Source of the DNA: Patescibacteria group bacterium | Lineage (GTDB): Bacteria > Patescibacteriota > Patescibacteriia > Patescibacteriales > GWC2-42-12 | Reading direction: 5' to 3' | Assembly (NCBI GenBank): GCA_018813805.1 | Contig: JAHJAP010000010.1 | Coordinates: 1-5,496, forward strand | DNA length: 5,496 nt | Shown: piece by piece, positions 5,183 through 5,496 of the stretch | How positions within the stretch are numbered: position 1 is the stretch's first letter | Layout: each line of letters opens with the position of its first letter | The notes under the pieces: model-generated | What the model was told of the DNA's origin: nothing | The model's database searches: none | Seen by the model: only the letters and a program-made list of their open reading frames with translations | Made by a program: the position numbers and the translations under genes

Positions 5183-5257
5183 GCTCTTGTAGTTCAGTGG
5201 ATAGAACAAGGGACTCCTAAGCCCTAGACGTAGGTTCGATTCCTACCAAGAGCACCA
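5183..5257 (+). tRNA. tRNA-Arg (anticodon CCU, reads AGG)
   Basis: A full cloverleaf can be drawn. The acceptor stem GCTCTTG (5183-5189) pairs with CAAGAGC (5247-5253). The D-arm stem is GTTC/GAAC (5192-5195, 5204-5207). The anticodon loop CTCCTAA (5214-5220) has U33 and anticodon CCT at 5216-5218. The T-arm GTAGG-TTCGATT-CCTAC spans 5230-5246. The discriminator is A5254 and the CCA end is encoded at 5255-5257. The innermost anticodon-stem pair (5213/5221) is an A-G mismatch; the other four pairs are normal. The decayed palindromic element lies just upstream and no integrase is seen nearby. Confidence 0.96.
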
Positions 5258-5357
5258 AAACAGAACTCAACGGCTTTTTCAAAGCCAGAAGGTCAGACTG
5301 TCCTAAAACTAATTTTTTAATTTTAAAATAAAGTCAGAGTTCCAATTAGAAATAATT

Positions 5358-5397
5358 TTAGGATATCAACCTCTAATTAAGTTGGTTGATATCCTAA
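5358..5397. repeat. 14-bp perfect inverted repeat with 12-base loop
   Basis: TTAGGATATCAACC (5358-5371) is exactly complementary to GGTTGATATCCTAA (5384-5397). The repeat is unrelated in sequence to the GGGTCTGTCG family. It overlaps the last codons and stop of the small minus-strand frame at 5377-5478, so it could be a transcription terminator for a gene entering from the right. No strong T-run follows on either strand. A related TCCTAAAA at 5301-5308 could also pair with TTTTAGGA at 5356-5363. Confidence 0.6.
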
Positions 5398-5478
5398 GGT
5401 TGCTCCTAATTTTTCTACTGTTTGATTTCCATTATCCCATTTTATCGCTCTTTTTAAATAACTTTGGAAATAATCCAT
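5377..5478 (-). CDS. Short unidentified reading frame, possibly a small protein or gene remnant
   Basis: A 33-residue frame runs from ATG at 5478 to TAA at 5377. It begins MDYFQSYLKRAIKWDNG and ends VEKLGATLGYQPT. Its mixed composition, with W, Y, D and G, looks more protein-like than random AT-rich translation. I do not recognise it. A TAG lies two codons upstream of the ATG in the same frame, so it does not simply continue to the right; it may be a genuine small protein or the tail of a gene broken by a frameshift. There is no Shine-Dalgarno sequence. The last codons fall inside a 14-bp inverted repeat. Confidence 0.3.
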   Translation of the reverse strand: MDYFQSYLKRAIKWDNGNQTVEKLGATLGYQPT

Positions 5479-5496
5479 AGGCTAGTATAACTTGAT

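Noticed and set aside
5272..5286. Hairpin GGCTTT-TTC-AAAGCC as the tRNA terminator
   Set aside because: Only six pairs with a three-base loop and no T-run after it (AGAAGG follows); too weak to annotate.
5183..5376. tRNA-Arg as an integration site of a mobile island
   Set aside because: No integrase and no repeated copy of the tRNA 3' end were seen within the window.

Overview
The window is strongly AT-rich bacterial chromosome around the replication-initiation locus. It holds the conserved rpmH-rnpA-yidD-yidC block reading rightward and dnaA reading leftward from the same intergenic region. The compact genes, the short YidC without a signal peptide, the near absence of Shine-Dalgarno sequences, and a degenerate diacylglycerol-kinase-like protein paired with a bactofilin suggest a Candidate Phyla Radiation (Patescibacteria) genome. 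That placement is an inference from gene style; no lineage marker was searched.

Layout, left to right. Bases 1-205 carry no gene but hold several DnaA-box-like 9-mers beside very AT-rich DNA, so they are a candidate origin downstream of dnaA. dnaA (206-1588, minus) is complete. The 412-base dnaA/rpmH spacer holds divergent promoters, one more DnaA-box-like site and a small palindromic insertion. rpmH (2001-2138), rnpA (2214-2555), yidD (2691-2939) and yidC (2989-3729) follow on the plus strand: a ribosomal protein, the RNase P protein, and two factors for inserting proteins into the membrane. On the minus strand a bactofilin gene (4485-4862) overlaps by one base a gene for a diacylglycerol-kinase-fold protein (3733-4485), which ends three bases from the yidC stop. 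A tRNA-Arg(CCU) gene lies at 5183-5257. The last 120 bases hold a 14-bp inverted repeat overlapping the end of a short unidentified minus-strand reading frame.

The most notable content is a family of miniature inverted-repeat insertions with ends GGGTCTGTCG...CGACAGACCC. Four copies occupy intergenic spacers: 1617-1653, 2145-2188, 4892-5052 and a decayed one at about 5124-5167. Each is bracketed by a different 5-base direct repeat (TTAAG, TTGTA, AAAAG, TTAAT), which looks like target-site duplication by a DDE-type transposase. They sit in the dnaA leader, between rpmH and rnpA, upstream of the bactofilin operon (where the 161-bp copy appears to carry the promoter), and just before the tRNA. 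No transposase gene is in the window, so they are presumably mobilised from elsewhere.
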